Positions 8,213-18,138 of a stretch of DNA of 64,000 nt are shown one piece after another. Below the pieces are notes generated by a model. It was not told the DNA's origin and ran no database searches. It was given only the letters and a program-made list of their open reading frames with translations. The stretch lies in NCBI RefSeq assembly GCF_002812705.1, contig NZ_CP025030.1, forward strand, positions 2,108,001 to 2,172,000. The letters are read 5' to 3'. Position 1 is the first letter of the stretch; every line of letters starts with the position of its first letter. The position numbers were made by a program, and so were the translations under genes. The DNA is from Achromobacter spanius (GTDB taxonomy: Bacteria; Pseudomonadota; Gammaproteobacteria; Burkholderiales; Burkholderiaceae_B).

Positions 8213-9565
8213 ATGTATTCCGTATCGGACCGCCTGGAGCGGCTACCGTTTTCCAGCTTCCATTTCCGCTTGCTGATGATCGGCGGCCTGGGCCTGGCGT
8301 TTGAAGCGCTGGACGCCGGCATCATCGCGTTCATCATCCCGTCGTTGCGCACGCAATGGGGCCTGTCCACCGGCGAGATCGGCTGGATCGCCAGCAGCAC
8401 CTACGTGGGCTTCCTGGTGGGCGCGCTGTTCTCGGGCATTCTGGGCGACCGCTACGGCCGCAAGAAGATCATGATGTGGGCCTTGCTGCTGTTCTGCGTG
8501 GCCACGTTCTTCAACGCCTTCGCTCGCAACTATCACGAGTTCTACATCCTGCGCATGATCGCGGGCATCGGCATGGGCGCGGAAGGCGCCATCATTGCGC
8601 CGTATCTGGCGGAATTCGTCAGCAGCAAATACCGTGGCCGCTTTACGGGCGCGCTGGCGGGCTTCTTCTCGTTCGGCTTTGTGATGTCGGCGTTGCTGGG
8701 GTACTTCATTGTGCCCATGAGCGACGACGGCTGGCGCTGGATCATGATCATCGCCTCGGTGCCGGTGGTGTTCCTGCTGTGGTGGCGCAAGTCGCTGTTC
8801 GAATCGCCGCGTTGGCTGGAGCACACTGGTCAAACCGCCGAAGCCGACCGCATCTGCTCGGCCATTGAAGCCGAAGTGGAGCAGAAGCTGGGCCGTCCCT
8901 TGCCCAAGCCCGTTGCCACGCGCCGTGCCGCCACCGCCGCGGAAAACCCGCAAAGCGCGATGGAAAAGCTGACGTCCCTGTTCTCGAAAACCTATCTGGG
9001 CACCACGGTGCTGGTGTGGGTGTTCTGGATCACCGTGCTGTTCTGCTACTACGCCTTCCTGGTGTGGATTCCCAGCCTGCTGGTCGAGCGCGGCTTCACC
9101 ATTACCAAGAGCTTTTCGTACACCATCCTGATCTACCTGTCGCAGATTCCCGGCTATTTCTCCGCCGCGTATTTCAACGACAAGATCGGCCGCAAGTACA
9201 CGATTCTGGCGTACATGCTGTTGTCGTGCCTGTCGGCGCTGGGCCTGGCGCTGGCCAGCGGCGAGCAGCAGATCATCATGCTGAGCATGCTGCTGTCGTT
9301 CGGCATGAACGGCGTGATTGCCGGCCAGTACACCTACACCGCCGAGATCTACCCGACCTCGATCCGGGCAACCGGCATGGGCGCGGCATCGGCCTTTGCG
9401 CGAATTGGGTCGATTGCATCGCCCACCATTGTGGGCGTGGCGTATCCGGTGCTGGGCTTTGCCGGCGTGTTCGCCATGATGACGGCCATCTTGATGGTGG
9501 GCGGGCTGGGAATTCTGTTCTTCGGCAAGAACACGCGCGGCGTGGTACTTGAGGCGATTCACTGA
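8213..9565 (+). CDS. MFS transporter
   Basis: A 450-residue carrier with twelve predicted membrane segments. GDRYGRKKIMMW after helix 2 is the major-facilitator signature, and NDKIGRKYT is its second-half counterpart. EIYPTSIRATGMG is typical of the metabolite:H+ symporter branch that includes niacin and aromatic-acid carriers. It sits 34 bp after the amidohydrolase gene and overlaps the GAF gene, so it probably imports the substrate or product of that pathway. Confidence 0.9.
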   Translation: MYSVSDRLERLPFSSFHFRLLMIGGLGLAFEALDAGIIAFIIPSLRTQWGLSTGEIGWIASSTYVGFLVGALFSGILGDRYGRKKIMMWALLLFCVATFFNAFARNYHEFYILRMIAGIGMGAEGAIIAPYLAEFVSSKYRGRFTGALAGFFSFGFVMSALLGYFIVPMSDDGWRWIMIIASVPVVFLLWWRKSLFESPRWLEHTGQTAEADRICSAIEAEVEQKLGRPLPKPVATRRAATAAENPQSAMEKLTSLFSKTYLGTTVLVWVFWITVLFCYYAFLVWIPSLLVERGFTITKSFSYTILIYLSQIPGYFSAAYFNDKIGRKYTILAYMLLSCLSALGLALASGEQQIIMLSMLLSFGMNGVIAGQYTYTAEIYPTSIRATGMGAASAFARIGSIASPTIVGVAYPVLGFAGVFAMMTAILMVGGLGILFFGKNTRGVVLEAIH

Positions 9566-10110
9566 TGACGCAAGCATCCACGTTGGCGCCCTGGGCGGCG
9601 CATGCGCGCGCCTTGGCGCAAGCCGGTGACCGCGCCGCGCAATGGCAGGTGGTATCGGCCTTGCTGGAAGAAGCCTTCGGGCACCAGCTATTCACCGCCT
9701 TGCTGTATCTGGAAGAACATCGGCTGATGAAACGGCTGTACACCTCCGATGAAAGCATCAGCCCGCTGGGCGGCTTCAAGGCCACGGGCAACGGGCCGTG
9801 GTCGCGCCATGTGCTGGAACAAGGTCAGTTGTACGTGGCCAGCAACGAGGACGATGTGCGCTCGGTGTTTTCCGAAGCGTCCATGCTGATCGAGCGCGGC
9901 CTGCATTCCGCGTTCAATATTCCGGTGCGCTATCAGGGCCGGGTGATCGGTTCGCTGAACCTGCTGGCCGGCCGCAAGGCGTATGACCATGCTGATCGGG
10001 ATCTGGCTGCGCTGATCTCTGGATTGTGCGCGCCGGTCTTCATCGAGGAAATGCAGGCCGCGCAAGCGGCGGCGGCAGCGGTGGACCGGGCGGGGCTGGA
10101 TAGCGTCTAG
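9565..10110 (+). CDS. GAF-domain protein
   Basis: A 181-residue protein that is essentially one GAF domain (about residues 20-165), with LERGLHSAFNIPV-like core text (IERGLHSAFNIPVRYQG) and the terminal strand GSLNLLAGRKAYDHAD. The start overlaps the MFS stop in an ATGA-type junction (one base shared), so translation is coupled. There is no DNA-binding or enzymatic partner domain. Similar stand-alone GAF proteins occur in catabolic operons without a settled role. It may be a small-molecule sensor or binding protein. Confidence 0.8.
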   Translation: MTQASTLAPWAAHARALAQAGDRAAQWQVVSALLEEAFGHQLFTALLYLEEHRLMKRLYTSDESISPLGGFKATGNGPWSRHVLEQGQLYVASNEDDVRSVFSEASMLIERGLHSAFNIPVRYQGRVIGSLNLLAGRKAYDHADRDLAALISGLCAPVFIEEMQAAQAAAAAVDRAGLDSV

Positions 10111-10112
10111 GC

Positions 10113-10187
10113 GTTCGGGCGGCCTGCGCTCAGGCGGCCTGCGCTCAGGCGGCCTGCGTCCAGGCGGCCTATGTTCCGGTGGCCTGC
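10113..10187. repeat. Five 15-bp tandem repeats between convergent genes
   Basis: Five consecutive 15-base units, the clearest being GCTCAGGCGGCCTGC (units 2 and 3 are identical). They fill the gap between the GAF stop and the end of the molybdopterin subunit gene. The units are GC-rich and could act as a barrier between converging transcripts or simply reflect slippage. Confidence 0.85.
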
Positions 10188-10195
10188 GTCCTTCG

Positions 10196-12550
10196 TCAGG
10201 TCGCGAGCACGGCGCGTACGGCTTCCGGCGTGAAGGGCGCTTCATAGAAGCGCTTGCCGGTGGCGTCGAACAGGGCGTTGGCGATGGCGGCGGGGCCGGG
10301 CACGGATGCGGATTCCCCCGCGCCCATGGGCGGCTCGTCTTGGCGCGGCATCAGCAAGACGTCAATGGCAGGCACATCCTTGAAGCCGATGATGGGGTAG
10401 CCACCCCATTCGCGGCTGGCGACACCCGCTTCATCAAAGACCACCTTTTCCAGCAGGCAGCGGCTGAGCGTCTGGATGACGTTGCCGTGAATCTGGTGGC
10501 GCACGCCGTCCGGGTTGACGATCATGCCGGTGTCCTGGCCAACCACTATCCGTTCCACGCGCACACGCCCCGTGGCCGGGTCCACGCACAGGTCGATGAC
10601 CCAGGCGGCCCAGGCGGCCCCAAAGCCAGGAAACTTGCTGTGCACATAGCGTGCGTAGGCGAGGCCGCGACCGTGCAAGCGGCCATCGGCATCCGGCTTG
10701 CCACGGCTGCCGCGCGTACCTGCGCGCCACTGCGCTCGCGCGGCCGTGGCTTCTATCAATGCGATGGCGCGTGCATCGTCCAGGTTGCGCACGCGATAGT
10801 CGACCGGGTCGGCGCCCGCGGCCTCGGCCAGTTCGTCGATCATGCAGTCATGCGCGAAGGAATTGGGCAAGGCCGACACACCGCGCAACCACGACGAGCG
10901 CACCAGCGGCGGCATGTCGTGGCAGACCACGCGGCGGCTTTTGTAGCGGTAGGGCGGCGCGGCGGTGCGATCGCCCATTTCCAGTGTGCGCGGCTCGCCG
11001 GAGACGGTGCCCGTCAATAACAGCGCCAAAAGCGGCGCATCGTTGGACGGGTAGCGCACGGCGAAGTCCACCGCCAGCAGCTCGCCTTGCGGGTCGATGG
11101 CGGCGGCCACGTCCATCAACTGCCCGGTGCCCTTGGGTTCCCATTGGTGTTCTTGTTCGCGCGTGAGCTGCACGCGCACGGGCGCGCCCACGGCCATGGA
11201 CAGCAGGGCGGCGTCGGCGCAGACGTCGTCCGCGCAATTGCGGCCATAGCAGCCGGCGGCTTCCAGACGGACCAGGTCGATCTGGCCTTCGCCCAGGTTC
11301 AGCAGCCGGTCCAGATCGGTGCGCAGCATGTGCGGGTTCTGCGTGCCGGTCCACACGGTGAGCCGGCCGTCAGAAAAGTCGGCCACGGCGCAAGAGGGGC
11401 CTATGGACGCATGCATCTGGTAGGGCCAGACGTAGCTGCGGCGCAAGTGCGTGGCGGCCTGCGCGCAGGCGGCGTCCACATCGCCTTCTTCGATCAGGGG
11501 CCGGGCTTGGGCGGGGTTGGCGCGGATGGCGGTGGCCAGATCGTCGAGTTGGGGGGCGGGCGGTACGGGCTTCCAGCGCACCTTCAGCGCACGCATGGCG
11601 GCAATGGCCTGTTCTTCACGGTCGGCCACCACGCCAACGAAGTCGCCTTGCACCACTACCTGCACGTTGCCGGGCAGATGCGCGACGGATTGGCGGTCCA
11701 CGTCGATCAGGCAATGGCCGATGAAGCTGCCGGCGTCGCGGCCCGGATGCGGCGGGCGCACCACGCGGCCGTGGCGCATGCCGGGCACGCGCACGTCATG
11801 CACAAAGCTGAGTTCGCCGGTGGCTTTGGCGGGGATGTCCACGCGCGCCACGCCTTGGCCGACGATGCGGTATGCGCTGGCGGGTTTCAACGGAACGGCT
11901 TGGTCTGGCGGCGCCAGGGTTAGCCGGATGTGCTGGCCGGCCAGCAACTGGCCGTAATGCAGTTGGCGTGCGTCATCGTCGGGGGTGGGCTGCGCAGCAA
12001 GCTGGGGCCCAGGCCGCATTTCAGGCTGCACCTCGGAACGCGTGATGGGCCGCACCACGCCATCGCGCACTTGCACCGCATCACGTGGCAGGTTCCATTG
12101 CCGCGCCGCCAGCATCAGCAAATGCTCACGTGCCTGCGCGGCGGCGCGGCGCAAGGGCACGGCGGAGATCTGGATGCTGGCGCTGGCGATGGTCGGGCCC
12201 TGATTGGGCGCGGCGCTGGTATGACCCAGCACCATGTCCAGGCGCGACAGCGGCACGTCCAGCTCTTCGGCAACGATCTGCGCCAGCGACGTGCGGATGC
12301 CCGTGCCCAGGTCCACGTGGCCGTTGAAGGCCAGCACGCGCCAGCCGGGCGATGGCGTGTCGCCCGCCACCAGGCCGGCGTCGCGCACGATGGCGATGAA
12401 GATCTCGGGCGTGGCCTGCACGTAATCCGACGCGCTGCCCGGCTGACCCGGCGCCGGCTTGGGCGGCGCCGAGGGCTCGCGCACCACGAGCAGGGCGTCG
12501 GGGTGAGCGAGCAGCGCGTCAGGCAGGTGGTGGGGCGGGGGCAGGGGCAT
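10196..12550 (-). CDS. Molybdopterin-binding dehydrogenase subunit, probable catalytic part of nicotinate dehydrogenase
   Basis: A 784-residue protein of the IorB/NicB (xanthine dehydrogenase) family. It contains NGHVDLGTGIRTSLAQIVAEELD near residue 72-95, the domain-2 start RIVGQGVARVDIPAKATGE, HASIGPSCAVADF, ADAALLSMAVGAPVRVQLTR, and the active-site glutamate loop MGAGESASVPGPAAIANAL near residue 742. The molybdenum subunit is therefore complete, but it has no cytochrome c domain. It is the last gene of the nicE-D-X-F operon, 41 bp after nicF. NicB encoded at 18135 lacks these catalytic elements, so this protein very likely supplies the Mo site for NicA/NicB. An unrelated dehydrogenase role is possible but less likely. 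Confidence 0.8.
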   Translation of the reverse strand: MPLPPPHHLPDALLAHPDALLVVREPSAPPKPAPGQPGSASDYVQATPEIFIAIVRDAGLVAGDTPSPGWRVLAFNGHVDLGTGIRTSLAQIVAEELDVPLSRLDMVLGHTSAAPNQGPTIASASIQISAVPLRRAAAQAREHLLMLAARQWNLPRDAVQVRDGVVRPITRSEVQPEMRPGPQLAAQPTPDDDARQLHYGQLLAGQHIRLTLAPPDQAVPLKPASAYRIVGQGVARVDIPAKATGELSFVHDVRVPGMRHGRVVRPPHPGRDAGSFIGHCLIDVDRQSVAHLPGNVQVVVQGDFVGVVADREEQAIAAMRALKVRWKPVPPAPQLDDLATAIRANPAQARPLIEEGDVDAACAQAATHLRRSYVWPYQMHASIGPSCAVADFSDGRLTVWTGTQNPHMLRTDLDRLLNLGEGQIDLVRLEAAGCYGRNCADDVCADAALLSMAVGAPVRVQLTREQEHQWEPKGTGQLMDVAAAIDPQGELLAVDFAVRYPSNDAPLLALLLTGTVSGEPRTLEMGDRTAAPPYRYKSRRVVCHDMPPLVRSSWLRGVSALPNSFAHDCMIDELAEAAGADPVDYRVRNLDDARAIALIEATAARAQWRAGTRGSRGKPDADGRLHGRGLAYARYVHSKFPGFGAAWAAWVIDLCVDPATGRVRVERIVVGQDTGMIVNPDGVRHQIHGNVIQTLSRCLLEKVVFDEAGVASREWGGYPIIGFKDVPAIDVLLMPRQDEPPMGAGESASVPGPAAIANALFDATGKRFYEAPFTPEAVRAVLAT

Positions 12551-12591
12551 GACAGGAGCAGGGTTCGGACCGGTGGGTGATTATGTCGCCG

Positions 12592-13278
12592 TTAGCGGGC
12601 GGCCGGCAGTGGGGCATCCACCAAGGCGCGGGTCTCGGCCAGCGCATGGTCCAAGGGCATGACGGCGGCGTACTTCTGCGCCATGTCGAACAGGTTGGCG
12701 TCGTGCGGACCCAGGGCGCGGTCGCCGCAGCAGTCGGCTACCACCAAGGGCCGAAAACCTGCCTGCATGGCGTCCACCACGCTGGCGCGCACGCAGCCGC
12801 TGGTGACGCAGCCCGCCACCAGCAAGGTCTGCACGCCGCGCTGTGCCAACCAGGGCGCCAGCATGGTGCCGAAGAAGGCGGACGGGGTGCTCTTGCGCAC
12901 CACGTATTCGCCGGGCGCGGGGGCCAGTTCGGGCACGATGGCGCTGTTGTGGCTGTGCTCTTTCAGGGCCAGCATGGCGGGCACCTTCAGGCAGAAGATA
13001 TTGCTGTCGGCATCGTCGTCCGAGAACACGATGCGGCTGTGCGCCACCGGCCATCCCTGGGCGCGCGCGTGGGCCAGCAAGTGGCGCGTTTGCGCGATGG
13101 CTTCCGGGATGTTGCCGCCGCCCAGCACGGCGGGGTCGGCAAAGCCGTTCACGAAGTCCACGATCAACAAGCCAAAGGGCGCTTTGAGCGGCAACGGCGT
13201 GCCGAAGCCCTGGCGCGAATACGCGGAGATATCGCCCGTGACGGCGTCGGTGGGTATGGTTTGGGTCGAGGCGTTCAT
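12592..13278 (-). CDS. nicF: Maleamate amidohydrolase NicF
   Basis: A 228-residue isochorismatase-like hydrolase that converts maleamate to maleate and ammonia in the nicotinate pathway. The triad is visible: Asp in LLIVDFVNGF, Lys in VVRKSTPSAF, and the nucleophile Cys in LLVAGCVTSGCVRAS. The ATG at 13278 overlaps the nicX stop by four bases (ATGA), showing coupled translation. A longer frame exists but its extra N-terminus is inside nicX. Confidence 0.93.
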   Translation of the reverse strand: MNASTQTIPTDAVTGDISAYSRQGFGTPLPLKAPFGLLIVDFVNGFADPAVLGGGNIPEAIAQTRHLLAHARAQGWPVAHSRIVFSDDDADSNIFCLKVPAMLALKEHSHNSAIVPELAPAPGEYVVRKSTPSAFFGTMLAPWLAQRGVQTLLVAGCVTSGCVRASVVDAMQAGFRPLVVADCCGDRALGPHDANLFDMAQKYAAVMPLDHALAETRALVDAPLPAAR

Positions 13279-14348
13279 TTGCTGTCCTTGCGGCGGGCGG
13301 CGTGCGCCAGGCCGGATTCGTCTTGCACCACGCCGCGCGTCACGACCGCCTGGCCGTCCAGCGCCACGCTGCAATGGCGCATGGGGATGTCGATGTGGCA
13401 GGCGGTGGTGCGGCTGCCGCCCGCTTCATTGTTGGGGCCCATGGACCACAGGAAATTGCCCTCGAAGGCGCGCGCGTCCATGCCGATGTGCGCTTCCTTG
13501 TTGTAGTGCGCCAGCATCGACCACTGCGCGCGCGGTTGCAGGCCCCAGCCGATGTGCGACACCGCATAGGCTTCGGGGTCTTCGTACGCCGCCATGTATT
13601 CCTTCAGGATGTCGGCCTGCAAGCCGCCGTTGATGCGGGTGACGTAGCCGTTTTCAATGACCAGTTCGATGGGGTCGGTCACGTAGTCTTTCATGGGCAG
13701 CAGGATGTCTCCCCGGTCCAGCACCACACGGCCATTGCTGTGGCCTTCGTTGGGCCAGGTCAGCACGAAGCCGCTGGGCCAGTGGTCCCAGCGGCCGGGT
13801 TCGTCCACGAAACCGTATTCGGATATGGCGGGGAATTCGCCCAGTTCGCAGCGCAGATCGGTGCCGGCCGCCGACGTGATGTGCATTTGCTTGGACGCTT
13901 CAATCCGACGCGCGGCGGCCTGCACGCGCGCACGGTCCGCCTCGGTGGGCACCAGGCGGCACAGCACTTCGGGCGGCTCGATGGCCAGCAGGATCTTGGT
14001 GCCGGTCTGCAAGATCTCGTGCTGCTCGGGCGAGAACAGCAGCGTCATCAGGTCCAGCACCAGGTCGCTGGCATTCAGCGCGGCGATGGCGGCGGGGTTG
14101 CCCGTCAGCGGGGTGGCGCCCAGGTAGGCCAGCGCGTCGCGGCTGATGGATTTTTCGGCGTTGACGGGCGGCAGGTCCAGCCGGTTGACGCGCGCGCCGA
14201 GGTCAGTGGCGGCGGCGATCGCGCAGCGCAGTGTTTGCGGATGCGTGTCGGCCCCGGTCAACACGGTGACGATCTGCCCGGCTTCAAGTCGGGACAGCGT
14301 CAGCACCTGCTTCCAGGCGTGGATCAAATCGATATCGCTGACGGACAT
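13275..14348 (-). CDS. nicX: 2,5-dihydroxypyridine 5,6-dioxygenase NicX
   Basis: A 357-residue extradiol-type dioxygenase that opens 2,5-dihydroxypyridine to N-formylmaleamate using Fe(II) and O2. The likely iron ligands are the histidine in VSHIGWG and the His and Asp of ACHIDIPMRH, matching the described NicX active site. GTDLRCELGEFPA lies before them. AAGGAG precedes the ATG. Its size agrees with the Pseudomonas putida enzyme (about 350 residues). It lies between nicD and nicF. Confidence 0.95.
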   Translation of the reverse strand: MSVSDIDLIHAWKQVLTLSRLEAGQIVTVLTGADTHPQTLRCAIAAATDLGARVNRLDLPPVNAEKSISRDALAYLGATPLTGNPAAIAALNASDLVLDLMTLLFSPEQHEILQTGTKILLAIEPPEVLCRLVPTEADRARVQAAARRIEASKQMHITSAAGTDLRCELGEFPAISEYGFVDEPGRWDHWPSGFVLTWPNEGHSNGRVVLDRGDILLPMKDYVTDPIELVIENGYVTRINGGLQADILKEYMAAYEDPEAYAVSHIGWGLQPRAQWSMLAHYNKEAHIGMDARAFEGNFLWSMGPNNEAGGSRTTACHIDIPMRHCSVALDGQAVVTRGVVQDESGLAHAARRKDSK

Positions 14349-14387
14349 GGCGGGCTCCTTGAATCAGCGGATTGAGGAAAAGGCGTG

Positions 14388-15224
14388 TCAGTCGACCTTG
14401 CTGCCAAGGAAGTCGCCAAAGGCCGCGTAGAAGCCGGCTTCGTTGTCCCACGGAATCATGTGGCCCGCGCCGGGCACGCGCACGTGCTGCGTCTGCGGCG
14501 CCAGGCCCTGCCATTCGGCCACATCGTCGTCGCCCACGACGCCGCCTTTTTCGGCGGTCATCAACAGCAACGGAATCTTGATGGCGGGCAGGTCGGCATG
14601 GATGTCGTCGCGGCCAAAGTCTTCAAAGCTCTGCACGATGGCGGGTTCAAAGCAGGTGTGCAGCCATTGTGCGCGCAATTGGCGCTGGGCTTCGGTCCAG
14701 GTGGGGCAGAAGGCCAGCATGGCTTCGGCGGTCATGCCGTGCGTGGCTTGTCGGATGGAATCCACGTACCACGCCAGGTTGGCCGGGTAGGCGCGGCGGC
14801 CCGGGCCGGAGACGGGCGGGTCCACGATGACCAGACGCGCCAGGCCTTCAGGTTGGCTGCGCGCGGCGCGCACGGCGATGCGCCCGCCCATGGAATGGCC
14901 CACCAGCGCGTATTTCGACAACCCTAGCGCCTGCGCAAACGCCGTGACGTCGGCGGCTTGCGCGTCCAGCCCGTAGTCCAGCTCGGGGCCGGAAGCCGAC
15001 AAGCCCCGGCCGCGCACGTCCAGCACATAGGTGTCGAACTGGCGGCCCAGATGTTCGGCCACAAAGCCCCAGGTAACCGCGGGGCTGGTGATGCCGGGAA
15101 TCAAGATGACGGCGGGGCGGCCGGCGCGTTCGCCCGCCGTGCCGCCGTAGCGCAGGTAGTGCTGGCGGATGCCGTTGGCGTGCACGTGGCCGCCATAGAG
15201 GTAGGTGCTGGCGGCTTGGGTCAT
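14388..15224 (-). CDS. nicD: N-formylmaleamate deformylase NicD
   Basis: A 278-residue alpha/beta hydrolase. It shows ILIPGITSPAVTWGF (oxyanion region), YVLDVRGRGLS, the nucleophile elbow LVGHSMGGRIAVR, and the catalytic histidine in VRVPGAGHMIPWDN. It releases formate from N-formylmaleamate to give maleamate. The start shares four bases with the nicE stop, so the two are translationally coupled. Confidence 0.93.
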   Translation of the reverse strand: MTQAASTYLYGGHVHANGIRQHYLRYGGTAGERAGRPAVILIPGITSPAVTWGFVAEHLGRQFDTYVLDVRGRGLSASGPELDYGLDAQAADVTAFAQALGLSKYALVGHSMGGRIAVRAARSQPEGLARLVIVDPPVSGPGRRAYPANLAWYVDSIRQATHGMTAEAMLAFCPTWTEAQRQLRAQWLHTCFEPAIVQSFEDFGRDDIHADLPAIKIPLLLMTAEKGGVVGDDDVAEWQGLAPQTQHVRVPGAGHMIPWDNEAGFYAAFGDFLGSKVD

Positions 15225-15997
15225 TGTGCGTTCCTGGAATAGGGGTAAGCGCCCGAGAGCAGGGCGCCGGCGCCGGGTACCACCGGGTCCATGCCCAGTT
15301 CCTTCAGGATGGCGTAGGTGGTGGCGATGGAGGCAGTGAGCACGGGCTTGCCGGTTTCGGCTTCCACTTGCGAGACGGCGGGCAGCGACGGCATTTGCAC
15401 GCAGGCGGACAGCACGATCACATCGGCGTCGGCCACGTTCATGCCGGCGACGATGCCGGGCAGCTTGGCGGGGTCGTGGCGGCCCACGTCCAGGTTGTCG
15501 GGAATTTCCAGCGCGCGCCAGTCCACGATTTCAAACCCTTCGGCGGCGATGTAATCCATGACGAGTTCGGTCAGCGGAATCATGTAGGGCGCCACCAGCG
15601 CAATCTTCTTGGCGCCCATGACGTGCAACGCGTCGACCAGCGCGCCGGCGCTGGTGATGACGGGCGCCGACGCGCCGTTTTCAGCGGTGCGCTCGGTCAG
15701 GCGCTTTTGCGACACGCGGTGGTAGCCGCGCCCCATGGCCATGATGGCCACCAGGCAGGCGTAGCCCAGCACGTCGACGCGCGCATCGCTGAGTTCCAGC
15801 GCGCAGCGATCGCTTTCGGCGTCCATGGCGGCCAGCTCTTCCTTTTGCACCTTCTTCATGCGCATGCGGCTGGAATGGAAAGTAAAGCGGTCACTGGGGC
15901 GTAGCGAGGAGTGCGCCGTCAGCATGGCGGGCACTTCGGTTTCCATCGTGGTGTTGGAACTGGGAACGATCTGGCCGATTCGGAATGTCTTCGTCAT
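15221..15997 (-). CDS. nicE: Maleate cis-trans isomerase NicE
   Basis: A 258-residue member of the Asp/Glu racemase superfamily that converts maleate to fumarate, the last step before the TCA cycle. The two catalytic cysteines are in VLGYACLVAIMAMG and VLSACVQMPSLP. The start IGQIVPSSNTTMETE is typical of maleate isomerases. It is the first gene of the minus-strand operon and lies 271 bp from divergent nicC. Confidence 0.95.
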   Translation of the reverse strand: MTKTFRIGQIVPSSNTTMETEVPAMLTAHSSLRPSDRFTFHSSRMRMKKVQKEELAAMDAESDRCALELSDARVDVLGYACLVAIMAMGRGYHRVSQKRLTERTAENGASAPVITSAGALVDALHVMGAKKIALVAPYMIPLTELVMDYIAAEGFEIVDWRALEIPDNLDVGRHDPAKLPGIVAGMNVADADVIVLSACVQMPSLPAVSQVEAETGKPVLTASIATTYAILKELGMDPVVPGAGALLSGAYPYSRNAQ

Positions 15998-16048
15998 GGA
16001 GAAGCCTTGAAAAGGGGCGGGCCTAGGGTTTTCGATAAATTCAAAAGA

Positions 16049-16060
16049 AGCGTATACGCT
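16049..16060. promoter_or_regulatory. Candidate NicR operator 1 (nicE/nicC intergenic)
   Basis: AGCGTATACGCT is a perfect 12-bp palindrome 52 bp upstream of nicE. A related AGCGTGTACG is at 16201-16210 and a half-site TACGCT at 16165-16170. A MarR-type repressor such as NicR would bind this kind of palindrome between the divergent operons. The NicR consensus for this organism is not known to me. Confidence 0.4.
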
Positions 16061-16196
16061 CTATTCTTGCAAAGAGCGACGCAGATGACCAGCCCGGTTT
16101 CCGTAGTGGTTTTCACCTAATGTTGTGAAATCTATGCACTGTTTTGGTGGCGCGTCTTGGGGTTTACGCTTGGATCGAAAATTTCTGTGTCCATAA

Positions 16197-17426
<1,230 letters not shown>

Positions 17427-17520
17427 CGATCTGTCCGCCGCGCGGGCGTGGGGGCTTGCCCCTGGTCCCGTGTCGCGGCAACCTTCGTACTTCTCAAAAC
17501 CCGGACACGCGCCACACGCC

Positions 17521-18138
17521 ATGGGATCCACCGTCAATTCAAGCAGCACCCCGCCTCCGATCCGTCTGAGCGTGAACGGACGCGAGTGCGACGTGCCCGC
17601 GGCCCCCGACACGGCGCTGCTGCACGTGCTGCGCAATGACCTGGCGTTGAACGGCCCGAAGTACGGCTGTGGGTTGGGCGAATGTGGTGCATGCACGGTG
17701 TTGATCGACGGCGTGGCCGCGCGGTCTTGCGTCATTCCGGTGCGAGCAGCGCAAGGGCGCGCCGTGGTCACGCTGGAAGGACTGGGCACGCGCGAGCAGC
17801 CGGGTACGACACAGCAGGCTTTCATCGATTGCCAGGCCGCGCAGTGCGGCTATTGCCTGAACGGCATGATCATGACGGTGGAAGCCTTGTTGCGACGTAA
17901 CCCCGATCCTAGTGAAGACGCGCTGCGCAGCGAACTGCACCACAATCTGTGCCGCTGCGGCACGCACGTGGAGATCATGCAGGCGGCGTTGCGAGCGGTG
18001 CGCTTGCGGGCGGAGGCGGCTGATGTGCGCGGCTCGCAAGCTGCGGGTGGGGGCGGTGCTGCGGGTGTTGCGGGTGTTGCAGGTGTTCCGGATGTTCCAG
18101 GCGTTGCGGGTGTTGCCGACGGTGGATCCACGCGATGA
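17521..18138 (+). CDS. nicA: Nicotinate dehydrogenase small iron-sulfur subunit NicA
   Basis: A 205-residue two-[2Fe-2S] subunit. The plant-type cluster is bound by the cysteines of KYGCGLGECGACTVLIDG and RSC, and the second cluster by QCGYCLNGM and NLCRCGTHVEI. It passes electrons from the molybdenum centre to the haems of NicB. The ATG at 17521 matches the usual N-terminus. The C-terminal 30 residues are an unusual Gly-Val-Ala/Pro run (GVAGVAGVPDVPGVAGVAD) encoded by 9-bp repeats and absent from typical NicA proteins as far as I know. The stop overlaps nicB by four bases. Confidence 0.93.
   Translation: MGSTVNSSSTPPPIRLSVNGRECDVPAAPDTALLHVLRNDLALNGPKYGCGLGECGACTVLIDGVAARSCVIPVRAAQGRAVVTLEGLGTREQPGTTQQAFIDCQAAQCGYCLNGMIMTVEALLRRNPDPSEDALRSELHHNLCRCGTHVEIMQAALRAVRLRAEAADVRGSQAAGGGGAAGVAGVAGVPDVPGVAGVADGGSTR
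18058..18117. repeat. 9-bp repeat tract inside the 3' end of nicA
   Basis: About six degenerate copies of GCGGGTGTT/GCAGGTGTT/CCGGATGTT encode the Gly-Val-Ala/Pro tail. Because each unit is three codons, copy-number change keeps the reading frame. Confidence 0.8.

Noticed and set aside
6943..8400. 485-codon minus-strand frame over the amidohydrolase and MFS start
   Set aside because: Shadow of the amidohydrolase gene; no recognisable protein and no ribosome-binding site.
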